Below, one piece after another: positions 33,688 to 44,299 of a stretch of 64,000 bases of DNA. The number at the start of each line of letters is the position of its first letter. Positions within the stretch are counted from its first letter, which is position 1. The stretch is from Orychophragmus violaceus (Eukaryota > Streptophyta > Magnoliopsida > Brassicales > Brassicaceae), in assembly GCA_030180135.1 (NCBI GenBank), contig CM058237.1, forward strand, positions 39,577,126-39,641,125, given 5' to 3'. The notes under the pieces are model-generated. The model made no database searches, was not told the origin of the DNA, and was given only the letters and a program-made list of their open reading frames with translations. The position numbers were made by a program, and so were the translations under genes.

Positions 33688-36600
33688 ATGTCAAGCACAA
33701 CAACACAAAACACTTTCTCGATCCGGTCTGCCCTTGAGAAGGACAAACTGAACGGATCAAACTTCCTGAACTGGTCCAGGAACCAGAGACTTGTGCTCAG
33801 GCAGGAGAAGAAGGCTTATGTCATTGAAAGAGCTCTCTCTCCTAGACCTGCGAATAATGCCGCACAAGCTGTGAAAAATGCTTGGGATACGCATTCTTCA
33901 GATGCTAATGACGTGATTTGCCTGATGTTGGCGACAATGGCTCCCGAACTGCAGATGCAGTGGGAAGGCCTGACTTGTCCCATGGAGCTGATGGCAAATC
34001 TGAAAGCGTTGTTTTAGGAGCAGGCTCGTACAGAGAGATTCCAAACTGTTAAGAATCTCTTGGACTGTAAAATGGCTAAGGATGCAGCAGTGAGTCCTCA
34101 TGTTCTGAAAATGATGGGTTATCTCGATCATTTGACGAGGCTCCACTGTCCTATAAGCCAAGAGCTTGCTTGTGATATCGTTATGCAGTCTCTTACTCCT
34201 GCATATGACCAGTTCATTTTGAACTATAATATGCATGGGTTGATAAAGACGTTGCCTGAGCTACATGGTATGCTCAAGACTGCAGAACCGAATCTGAAGA
34301 AAACCAAGGAGTCGTCTGTACTCATGGTGCAGAAGGGCAAGGGTTTCAAGAAATCCGCTGCAGACAAGGGAAAGGGCAAAGTAGTTGGCAATGAAAACGC
34401 CAAGCCCAAGCCCGTGTCCAAAGCTGGGCCTTCTGACATCTGCCACTTTTGCAAAGAGGCAGGGCATTACCGCAGGGACTGTAAGAAATACCAGGAAAGT
34501 CTGAAGAAGAAGAAGTCCTTCGAGACTAAATCTTCAGGTATTTTTGTTATTGAAGTAAATACTACTACTTCTGATAATACCACTTGGGTATTAGATACTG
34601 GATGTGGGGCTCATATTTGTACTAATATGCAGGCGCTCAGCAACAGTAGAAGGTTGAAGCAAGGGCAAGTAGAGTTGCGGGTTGGCAATGGAGCGAAGGT
34701 TCCAGCACTGGCCGTTGGCACTTATTTGTTGTCTTTACCTTCTGGATTGATTTTAGAACTTGAGAATTGTTATTTTGTACCTGCTATAAGCAGAAATATC
34801 ATTTCAGTTTCATTGTTGGATTTGCAAGGATTTGATTTTTCTATTAAGAATAAATTGTGTTCCTTTAATCTCAATGATATGTTCTATGGCTGTGCCCCTC
34901 TTATAAATGGGCTGTACATGCTGGATCAATCTGCTCCAGTATATAACATAAATACAAAACGGTTCAAATCTAACGAAGAAAATGAAACGTTTCTCTGGCA
35001 TTGTCGTTTGGGGCACATTAGTGAGAAACGCGTCAAGAGGCTCCATTCAAATGGACTCTTGGGCTCATTTGACTTTGAGTCTTGTGAGCAATGCGAATCT
35101 TGCCTAATGGGCAAAATGACAAGGGCGCCTTTCAATAAACCCACAGAAAGGGCCAGTGAACTATTGGGCCTGATACATACTGACGTGTGTGGCCCAATGT
35201 CCACAAGTGCAAGAGGAAACTTTCAGTACTTCATTACATTCACTGATGATTTCAGTAGATATGGATATGTCTACTTGATGAAACATAAGTCGGAAACCTT
35301 TGAAGAGTTCAAAGAATTCCAGAATGAAGTACAGAACCAGCTTGGTAAAAGTATTAAAGCTCTTCGGTCGGACCGAGGAGGAGAATACTTGAGCCAGGAA
35401 TTTCGTGATCATCTGAGTGAGTGTGGGATTATCTCCCAACTCACACCTCCTGGAACACCACAGTGGAATGGTGTGTCTGAGAGAAGGAATCAGACATTGT
35501 TAGATATGGTCCGATCCATGATGAGTCACACAGACCTTCCTATATCCCTTTGGGGATATGCTTTGCTCACCGCAACGTTCACACTGAACAGAGTGCCATC
35601 AAAGGCAGTAGCAAAGACACCATATGAGATATGGACTGGAAAAGCTCCAGCAATGTCTTTTCTCAGAATTTGGGGTTGTGAAGCCTATGTCAAAAGATTA
35701 ATCGCAGACAAGCTTACACCAAAATCTGACAAATGCTACTTCATTGGTTATCCTAGGGATACCAAGGCTTATTACTTCTATCTGCGATCCGAGAACAAAA
35801 TCTTTGTTGCTCGGGATTGTACTTTTTCTTGAAAGGGAGTTTCTCTCTAGAAAAGATAGTGGGAGTAAGGTACAACTTGATGAAATTCAAGAAGGACAGG
35901 AACCTGTTCAACCTAATGAGGAAGAACAGCAGGATGAATTACATGAAGTTGTAATAGAACCTGAACCTGCAGTACCTGAAGTTCGAAGATCCGGAAGGAT
36001 CCGTCAGGAACCTGATAGATATCAGGGATTCCTTGTGACTAATTGCCATGATCTTTTGATCATTGACGGTGATGAACCCTCGAACTTTGCAGAAGCCATG
36101 ATGGGCCCTGACTCCTTAAAGTGGCGTGAAGCCACAGAATCCGAGATGGACTCCATGTCTGCTAACCGAGTGTTTTCACTGGTTGATTTACCTGCTGGTG
36201 CAAAAGCCATCGAGTGTAAATGGATCTTCAAGAAGAAGATAGACGTGGATGGAAATGTCCAGATTTACAAAGCCAGGTTGGTGGCAAAAGGTTTCAAGCA
36301 AATTCATGGTATAGACTATGATGAAACCTATTCACCAGTGGCAATGATGAAATCAATTCGGATTCTCCTAGCAACTGCCGCTTATTATGATTATGAGATT
36401 TGGCAGATGGATGTGAAAACCGCCTTCCTGAATGGAATCTTGGAGGAGGATGTGTATATGACACAACCTGACGGTTACATTGATCCTAAGAATGCTGGGA
36501 AAGTATGCAAGCTTCACAAATCCATTTATGGATTGAAGCAAGCATCGAGGAGTTGGAATCTTCGTTTTGATGAAGCAATAAAGAACTTTGACTTCATCAG

Positions 36601-37648
36601 AAACCAAGAGGAACAATGTGTGTATAAGAAAACTAGTGGGAGCAAAGTGGCGTTTCTTATCCTATATGTCGATGACATATTGCTTCTTGGAAATGATATT
36701 CCAATGCTGAAGTCAGTTAAAGACTGGCTGGGAAGTTGTTTTTCCATGAAGGACATGGGTGAAGCCGCGTATGTTCTTGGAATCCGAATCTTTAGAGACA
36801 GATCTAAAAAGCTGATTGGACTTTGTCAAGATGCTTATATAGATAAAGTCCTGCATCGATTCGGAATGGATAAATCCAAGAAGGGGTTCACGCCAATGAT
36901 ACATGGTGCTTCACTAAGCAAGGATCAGTGTCCTAAGACACCTGATGAGCTTAAGCGCATGAGTAGGATTCCTTATGCTTCGGCTATAGGATCTATCATG
37001 TATGCCATGATCTGTACTCGTCCTGATGTTGCTTATGCACTAAGCATGACGAGTAGGTACCAGTCTAATCCAGGTGAGAGTCACTGGATTGCCGTAAAGA
37101 ATATCCTGAAGTATTTGAGGAATACTAAGGATAAGTTCTTGGTTTACGGAGGAAGTGAAGTGCTTGAAATCAGTGGATTCACGGATGCAAGTTTTCAGAC
37201 AGATAAGGATGATTTCCGGTCACAGTCTGGCTACATCTTCTGTCTGAATGGCGGTGCAGTAAGTTGGAAGAGTTCCAAGCAGAGCACCGTAGCAGATTCC
37301 ACAACTGAAGCTGAATACATCGCTGCTTCAGAAGCTGCGAAGGAAGGAGTTTGGATTAGGAACTTCTTGATTGAACTCGGTGTATTCCCTAATGCCACTG
37401 AGCCTTTGGCATTGTATTGTGACAACAATGGTGCAATTGCTCAAGCCAAGGAACCGAGACATCATCAGAAATCCAAACACATTATGAGAAGGTATCACCT
37501 GATTCGTGATATAGTGAATAGAGGCGAAGTGATGGTCAGCAGAGTTCCCACTGATGAGAACGTGGCTGACCCGTTGACAAAGCCACTCCCGAGACCTAAG
37601 CACGAGTTGCATACTGCTGCTGTAGGAATTAGAGATATTCAAATGTAA
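33688..37648 (+). pseudogene. Copia gag-pol polyprotein with two lesions
   Basis: ATG at 33688 (MSSTTTQNTFSIRSALEKDK). Gag runs to a TAG at 34015-34017 where Gln is expected, then continues in the same frame. Zinc knuckle CHFCKEAGHYRRDC near 34440 is intact; protease WVLDTGCGAHIC near 34590; integrase zinc domain HCRLGH...CEQCESC near 35000-35105; D,D,E core at IHTDVCGP, LRSDRGGEY and GVSERRNQ. A one-base gain in a T run near 35823 shifts the frame. RT and RNase H follow in the frame ending at 37648 (YVDDILLLGND near 36665; FTDASFQTD; EAEYIAASEAAKE; YCDNNGAIAQ). All catalytic motifs are intact; only the stop and the frameshift disable it. The copia lineage is not assigned. Confidence 0.93.
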
Positions 37649-38532
37649 TCTCTTTTTGAGTGGGAGTTGTGAGGGCTTTTGTTTTAGTTATTTTGATTGG
37701 TTCTTGTAAACATTTTTTTTTTAAATGTTAATGAAATTTTTATTTCTGGATTATTTTTAACTGTGATATAAAATAATCGTTCCAAAATAATTCATGTCAT
37801 TATATATGGGCCATCGAAGTACATGAGTAGACTTGATCCTGAAACCCCATATTTAACGAAGTGACATAAATTATAGTGTCCATAGTCGAAGGTTGTTGAA
37901 ATTGGAACAACAACAACCTGTTGAGACTAGATTGTGTTGAGACTTATGACTAGGTTTCGAGGGGTCATAGATGCGCGGCATCAAAGTCGACACATAGGTA
38001 TATGTAGGGGAGCATATGACCGGACATGGCCCGCTGATGAGAACTCTGCAAGATATTAATATCTGTGTCATAAGAAGTTCTCATATACGACTATAGAGTA
38101 TAGTTCTTAGACCTGAGTTCGCATGCATGTGGCTGCACATGGAGTAATGCGCTTTGATCATTGTCTAACGCTGTTTCGTAACTGGGAGCTATACGGACCT
38201 TGGTTGGGTGTATTATGAATTGTGTAGTTCATAGTGATGGAACAAGACGGGATTTGTCCCTGCCGTTTAACGGAGGTAATATCTCTAGGCCAATCGGAGA
38301 TTTGATAGCTGGTAAGAGAATGGCCATTCCCAAACGGACTTGCCCAAGTCGTTTGCATTGTCAGTATCAAATCTGGTCCGATAAACATGGTCTGGCCATA
38401 TAAGGATGACACGCATCTTGCCTTATGCCAGATCGAGATATTAAGACAAAAGGACTAGGGAATGTAGGATTCCAGTACAATCGGAAGATTGTTGGGAATG
38501 TCCTTTGTAGAATTCCAGTACAAGTGGGAGAT
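37649..38532 (+). other. 3' non-coding part of copia element with duplicated LTR-start motif
   Basis: About 880 bp with no gene. At 38489-38506 AGATTGTTGGGAATGTCC mimics the LTR start, 42 bp before the true one (AGATTGTTGGGAATGTCC at 38531). Both are preceded by ATTCCAGTACAA, so this is a short tandem duplication spanning the polypurine tract (GTGGGAGAT) and the first 15 LTR bases. Confidence 0.75.
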
Positions 38533-39207
38533 TGTTGGGAATGTCCTGAAATCTACCGTACTATCTCTAGAAAGTATGATAAGTGTCGAGATCAGACATA
38601 AGTCATAAATACTGGGTGATCATGATGGCTTGCTAGAGTCCGCTCATGATCTATAAGTTTAGGACTTATTACCAGTATTGTATGATCCCGAAGGGTCACA
38701 CACCATAGCTAACGGGAAAGTTAAATGGAATTAATACGGTAAGATGCAATGGCATTTACTGTATTGGATCAGAGTTTTGGGCCAGACAAATACAGGCTTT
38801 TGTCTTATTTGTGTTTTGGGCCCAAAAGATTAATGAGCCATTAGTCTAATGACTTGGGCCCATTAATGAGATATAAGAGATTAAGAAAAACCCTAAGGAA
38901 GTAACGCTCCCTGCGATTTTTCTTTCTTGGCGTGACCTCTCTCTCTCTCTTCATCTCTCTCTCTGATCTTCCACATCTTTGGTCTAGCAGCCGTCCCGTG
39001 CTTGTAAGAGTGTGGATACTCGAGGAGGAATAGGTGTTGCCATCTGTTCTAGCTGATCTCATCATTACCATCCATCATCCGCTGCAATCTGAAAGGTAGT
39101 GATCAGGTTTGGTTTATGATTCATTTGCCAAGAACCTAGATCTGTTTAAGGATTTGTGTTAGGTTGTAATACGAGAATTAAACCTTGAATAACACCATAA
39201 TCCTACA
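38533..39207 (+). repeat. 3' LTR of copia element
   Basis: 675 bp, same length as the 5' copy, three differences seen by eye. It ends CCTACA at 39207 followed by TSD TTTAG. Confidence 0.96.
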
Positions 39208-39212
39208 TTTAG

Positions 39213-40379
39213 GCCGGAATGAACGGCACGGATGCGGATACAGCTTCCCAAGACTCCGAACTAAACCCGAACCTCCCGAACACACGAACACGAACTCCGA
39301 GACTTCCTGAACACCCGCACACAAACCGCAACACAAAACCGGCCGGATTCAACGCGTTAACCGGCGTTGACCACGGCGTTGACTGGCGTTGACCGTTGAC
39401 CTCCGTTTGACCGTTGACCACTGACCGTTGACCAGACTTAAATCGGTTGACCCCACCTCTGAACCGGTTGACCAGCGAACCAAAATCCAATTGACCGGTT
39501 TAGGTAAACCGGGTCAAAGTCAACCGTTGACCAAAAGTTGACCGGTTAACCTAACCCGATCCAAAACTGGAGATTGTAGAGGAGAGTGAGAGGAAGCTAC
39601 TGGGATTTGCAGAGGATGATTTGAGTTTAAGATGAAGAAGTTATGGCTTTTCTTGTGAGAGAAGGTATTAAGAACATCATGTGTTCTTAAGATGTTCTTG
39701 AGTCTTCAACGAGGATTTCTGGAATTGTTGATTTTTTTGAAGAAGAGTAGAGAGAGATGTCGACAGAGAGAAGGTAGAGAGAGGTTCTGATCACCCAAGA
39801 AATGATCTAGATGCATGAATAGTTGATGTGAAATGATATTCTTTGCATGTAACATTTCTCATGCACCAAATATAAGCTTGCCACCTCAAAAGGGAAAGAT
39901 GGCGACCTGGGGATGAGACACCTGTCTCTGGGTCTCCTTCTGATCCACAAGATTCAGCCCAAAACCGGCCCAATTCAGTGGTACACCCTTCTTCCCATTT
40001 TTTCTCGGTTTCCTCGGTTTTGCGAATATTATTTTAGAAAATACCAGTTGATTCCCATAAATCCCAAAACTTCCATAAAAAGATTGTCCCTGATGTTTTA
40101 TGAATTTAGCAACTTGAATCACCTCATTTGTAGTTTCCTATCTTTGGTTATGAGTTTCCGAAGTTTTCTCGGTTTAGTCGGTTTTCATACCGATAAGCCG
40201 AAAACACACATTTCTGCTCCGTTCCTTCCAATTCTGGTCTTGTGAATGTTATTTATACTTTAAAAGGATAACATTTGGCCTGTCTCAACTTCCGTATCGA
40301 ACTTTGGCAAAATTACAATTTTGCCACTGTTGACTTTTCTTCTGTCCGTTGACCATATTTTTGAATACCGGGTATTACA
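39213..40379 (-). repeat. 3' LTR of level 4b element, segment after copia insertion
   Basis: Matches 46131-47657, ending GGGTATTACA. It lacks about 320 bp present in the other LTR (46490-46810 there); the deletion junction is near 39565. It contains one of the two W-box clusters. Confidence 0.9.
39367..39543. promoter_or_regulatory. W-box cluster in the 3' LTR of level 4b
   Basis: Twelve TTGAC(C/T) cores on the plus strand and two on the minus strand within 177 bp. This is the counterpart of 46278-46453. Most cores are kept although the flanking bases have diverged. Confidence 0.55.
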
Positions 40380-41081
40380 TTCTTCCCCACTTACAGGAAT
40401 TCGGTCCCCGAATTCTCCGTCACTACCAGACTTCGAATCGGCACCAAACTCCGCAAGTTGCTTCACTACTCCCCTTGCTGCTTCCTTCCTTGAACCTCGA
40501 TCTTCCGCAAGTATTTACTTTGCTCCGATTCTCACTTATGACTTTCCCACTTTGCTTTGACTTCCACGTCCTTCTCGATACTGGTTTGTCTCCCCGAGAC
40601 ACTCTTCAAAAATCTGTATTCAAAAATCTGTATTCCACGTCCCATCCGTACTGTTACTCTTACTCTGTTCTTGATACGGCCTCTTCCTTCCCGAACACTT
40701 CCCATGAATTTTGATTTCTGAATCTGACTTGGCTAAACCTTCCATTCCATTCACACTGATGGCTTCACTCTAGTTTCCACACTATCACTGACGTTACTTC
40801 AAATATTTTCGCTAACTCATCATACCAATCGCTTCGCTCTTCCAGTTGCCTTGCACTGATACAATTTCCACTGCCGATCCATACTAACTTCCTCACTTCC
40901 CGGGTCAACTTGTCTTACGGCTCCTTTACACTCCATCTCGCTTTTGGGTTCGGGTTCGGTCTCGTATTCGTATCACATCGTCCATTCCGTCCTATATTCA
41001 ACACAACAACTTTCATTAGAGCGGTGAATTCAAACCAATCCATCCCTCGATATCACTTCCTCATAGAGATATAGTTAGTTA
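40380..41081 (-). other. 3' non-coding interior of level 4b with polypurine tract
   Basis: The minus-strand end reads ATTCCTGTAAGTGGGGAAGAA directly before the LTR, a phrase resembling the pol end and purine tract of Tekay-type chromoviruses. A minus frame across it (GDRIPVSGEECNTRYS) may be a remnant of that pol tail. Nothing else is recognised. Confidence 0.6.
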
Positions 41082-41725
41082 TGTTGGGAATGTCCTGAAA
41101 TCTACCGTACTATCTCTAGAAAGTATGATAAGTGTCGAGATCAGACATAAGTCATAAATACTGGGTGATCATGATGACTTGCTAGAGCCCGCTCATGATC
41201 TATAAGTTTAGGACTTATTACCAGTATTGTATGATCCCAAAGGGTCACACACCATAGCTAACGGGAAAGTTAAAATGGAATTAATACGGTAAGATGAAAG
41301 GCATTTACTGTATTTGAACAGAGAATTGGGCCAGACAAAATACAGGCTTTTGTCTGATTTGTGTCTTGGGCCCAAAATCCTAATAGGCCATTAGTTTAAT
41401 AACTTGGGCCCATATAAGGAAGAGGAATGGCGCCTAGGGCTTAATTGATATGCTCTCTGCGATTTCCTGAGCCGTGTTCCTCTCTCTCTGATTTATTCCA
41501 GCTTGGTCTAGCAGCCTGATCCATAGCTTGTAAGCGTGTGGATACCAAGGAGGAGCCGGTAATCATCTGCTCTAAGTGATCTCGACATTACCAATCAATC
41601 CGCTGCACTCTAAAAGAGGTAATGATCCTGATCTGTATGATTCAACTGCAAATCACCTAGATCCTAGTTAATTATGTGCTAGGTTGTAACCTGAGAATTA
41701 CACCATGAATTCACATAATCCTTCA
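41082..41725 (+). mobile_element. Level 5b: solo LTR of a copia element
   Basis: 644 bp, TGTTGGGAATGTCC to AATCCTTCA, flanked by perfect 5-bp TSDs AGTTA (41077-41081 and 41726-41730). It is clearly related to the 675-bp LTRs at 31569 and 38533: near-identical for the first ~240 bp, then diverged. With TSDs outside a single LTR, it arose by LTR-LTR recombination. Confidence 0.93.
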
Positions 41726-41730
41726 AGTTA

Positions 41731-42504
41731 ATCATGTACCCAACGGTTACCCATGATTAAGTAACGATATTCTATAATTCCGCTCTCTCGTGAATTGACA
41801 GTCGAATACAACCATTCTCAAGTTAGCTCAACACCTTAGACGAAAAGGTTCTAACACTTTCATTTCTAACAACTTAACGATTGCTATAAAATTTAAACTA
41901 CTCAATCCAACCCAACACAACCAGCAATCGAATGGCTTACCACTACCGTCAACAATCCTCAAATGCTATGCATGCCATAAAAGAAACTAGCACCCTAACA
42001 TCGCTATACCAACGAATGAAACACAACCCTAATTATCCAATGCACCACTCAAGCATTAGATAAAGCACGCAAGCAATAAACACAAAAGCAAACAATTACC
42101 ACACACAACCAAGCAATCACCAGATCGCGCTGGATATGTCGTCAGTCTTGGTTTAGGTTATGATGAACGGTCGTCAGTTCCGCTCATCATCAGACTTCAC
42201 ATGGTAATTCGTTTGCATCCCAAAACCATCACACGCATGCAAACAATTACTACGCAAGCCATAATGATAAGTTGAACATTCTGCATCACATGTATATACA
42301 AAACGACAACACACACATTTCAAGGTTTTTAATACATAGATAAAACAGAAATACAACAAGCCGTCCGTCATCAACACCCTAATCCCCAAACTGCACCGTC
42401 ATACCCTGGAGATGTCAGAAACAACATGCGAAGATCGCCGATCTAGATACACAGAAAAGAAACATAGTTAGTGCGCACACTTACCTGGCCTAACTATCCT
42501 AGTC
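41731..42504 (-). other. Non-coding interior of level 4b, downstream of the gene
   Basis: I find no pol motif in any frame. The sequence is rich in A and C on the plus strand. The frames of 60-75 codons here show no recognisable features. Confidence 0.6.
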
Positions 42505-44028
42505 CTAACAGCCCCAACACGACCGGAATGCCCAACACAAACGGCATCGCGACTCACGGTGGTAACCACTGGCAGGTGTGCCTGGAGGGTGCTGTGGGTG
42601 TGCATCTCTGGACGGCGCTCCAACTCGCTGTGGCTCTGCCGTCAGACACAAACGTGCAACATGACCCCTGCGACCACAAAGCTGACAGACGGTAACGGGC
42701 GCTTGGCGTGACCCACGGTAACAAGCTGATGCCTGGTGATCCGTAGCACCACATAACTGACAGGAGGAAACAGACCCCGAAGAAGGATCCTGATAACACT
42801 CGTCCGCTCGATGACCCTGACCTCCACATATCTGGCAAACTACTGGCGTTGAGCGAGACCTACGGGAACAAACAGATGCTCTATGTCCCTCGTCTACACA
42901 CCTCCTGCAAGTCCTCGATGGTCTCGGCGGCTGAACTAGTGGTGGCTGCGCTACCGGTGACTGCGCGGCTAGCTGCTGAATAACTGGCTGCTGAATGAGC
43001 TCGGTGTCTCGGCGCCTCGGTCCGGGTCGGTAACCCTCGAGCAATGGGGCACGATATGGCTCCGCGTCCGACATACGCGGTCCTGGCCCCGCAATCGGTC
43101 AAATAGGCGCTAGATGACCGTCCATACCACACACCTAACAATAATAAGGACTCTGCACCGGCTGATAAGGCTCACGATAACGCGGATCGACGGGTCGTGG
43201 ACACCAGTACAAATGGAAACCCTGAACTCCGCATATGCTACATGTCCGGTGTACAGGCATAGGCGGTAGCGAGTCCGGCGTGTCTGCTAGTGGAATCTCT
43301 GGTGACGCGATTGGCTCGGTCGGTGATGTACCTGGCGATGTAACTGACTCAAACTGCGCATCCGACCCTGACATCGACATCGGCTCAACCCCTGATAATG
43401 GCTCCATCGCAGAGAGTGGCACGGTGAAACCTGGTGATGATGATGCCGACCTATGAGGCGACCCTGGCTGTGGATCGGACTGATGGTGCGGTCCAATCTG
43501 CTGCTCTAGAACGTCCCCGAGTATTGCCATCTGCCCATCAATGTTCTGCTCCCAATACAAATGATGCCATGGGTCTATCGGCTCCATATCCATGTCGACT
43601 GCTGCATGTAACGGGTCCACCCTAAAGTCCTCCCCACCGAGTGGGAAGAAATCTGACTCGTGTAGGCTAAAGGGTAATGGCACATCATGTGCCTCAAGCA
43701 TATGTGGCTGAATCACTGGCGGTACCACAGGCGCCTCCAACTGTGGCGGCAATGGTGGCAACCCATAGTCTGCGTATCCCAGGTATCCAATCGCTCCTGC
43801 AACAGGATCTGGGGTACTTGCGTCGTCCTTCAAGGCTGAAGGTAATGGATCAGGCAAGGGCCTCCAATCTACAGCGGCTTCTCTCGCTCCCTGCTGCACT
43901 CTCGGAAAAACCAGTGGTCGATCAGATATCCGAGAACCCTGCGACTATCCAGGCTGTGCTCTCAGACTCGCCTGGTGCCGCTTTAACTGAGCTCGATACT
44001 CTGCCGCTGTCATCCGACGATTACTCAT
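42505..44028 (-). pseudogene. Gag-like poly-zinc-knuckle protein of level 4b element
   Basis: The ATG at 44028 (MSNRRMTAAEYRAQL), 250 bases after the primer-binding site, opens one frame to 42505, 508 codons including three internal stops and no frameshift: TAG at 43947-43945, TAG at 43137-43135, TGA at 43101-43099. The first ~270 codons are rich in Pro, Asp and Ser and match no domain I know. Then come zinc-knuckle motifs: a degenerate CSICGVQGFHLYWC; one destroyed by two of the stops (VCGMDGHLAPI between them); and four canonical CX2CX4HX4C, beginning CRRCVDEGH, CQICGGQGH, CQLCGATDH and CQLCGRRGH. Ordinary plant Gag has one or two knuckles. It may act as a nucleic-acid-binding particle protein or be a captured host gene; both are inference. 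Confidence 0.75.
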
Positions 44029-44280
44029 ACTGCTCGCTGAAATCTCCCACACTATGCACGCACCCACACACAATCCGTCCAAGGACACATTGCTGCTGAC
44101 TGCAATCAAAAACACAAATAAACATTAGTACAAATAATACAAATTTCCTATCCCATCCCAACCCCGGATTTACAGACGCGGCTCGGTTTCCTAATGGATG
44201 CTTTTGTAAGACACAATTTTGACTGGATAAAACACGGAAAACACTCAGAAATGAACAGCTTCGAAACCCATGACAAACCA

Positions 44281-44293
44281 TGCTCTGATACCA
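44281..44293 (-). promoter_or_regulatory. Primer-binding site of level 4b element
   Basis: Minus-strand TGGTATCAGAGCA, complementary to initiator-Met tRNA. It lies six bases inside the 5' LTR and fixes the element's direction. Confidence 0.92.
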
Positions 44294-44299
44294 CCTTTC

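Larger units (their letters stand above)
31569..39207 (+). mobile_element. Level 5a: young Ty1/copia retrotransposon, full length
   Basis: LTRs 31569-32243 and 38533-39207 are each 675 bp. I count three differences between them by eye (near 31867, 32088 and 32231), about 0.4%. TSDs TTTAG at 31564-31568 and 39208-39212 are perfect. The order gag, protease, integrase, RT, RNase H is that of Ty1/copia. It is inserted in the 3' LTR of level 4b and is the most recent datable event in the stack. Confidence 0.96.

Noticed and set aside
37649..38532. Possible extra gene (env-like) downstream of copia pol
   Set aside because: Only short frames (66-84 codons) on either strand with no membrane segment or known motif.
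40321..40714. Plus-strand frames of 79 and 121 codons near the LTR end
   Set aside because: They span the LTR/interior border of a minus-strand element and have no domain.
43677..44099. 140-codon plus-strand frame
   Set aside because: Antisense of the poly-knuckle gene; no recognisable motif, and the element's direction is fixed as minus by its primer-binding site.
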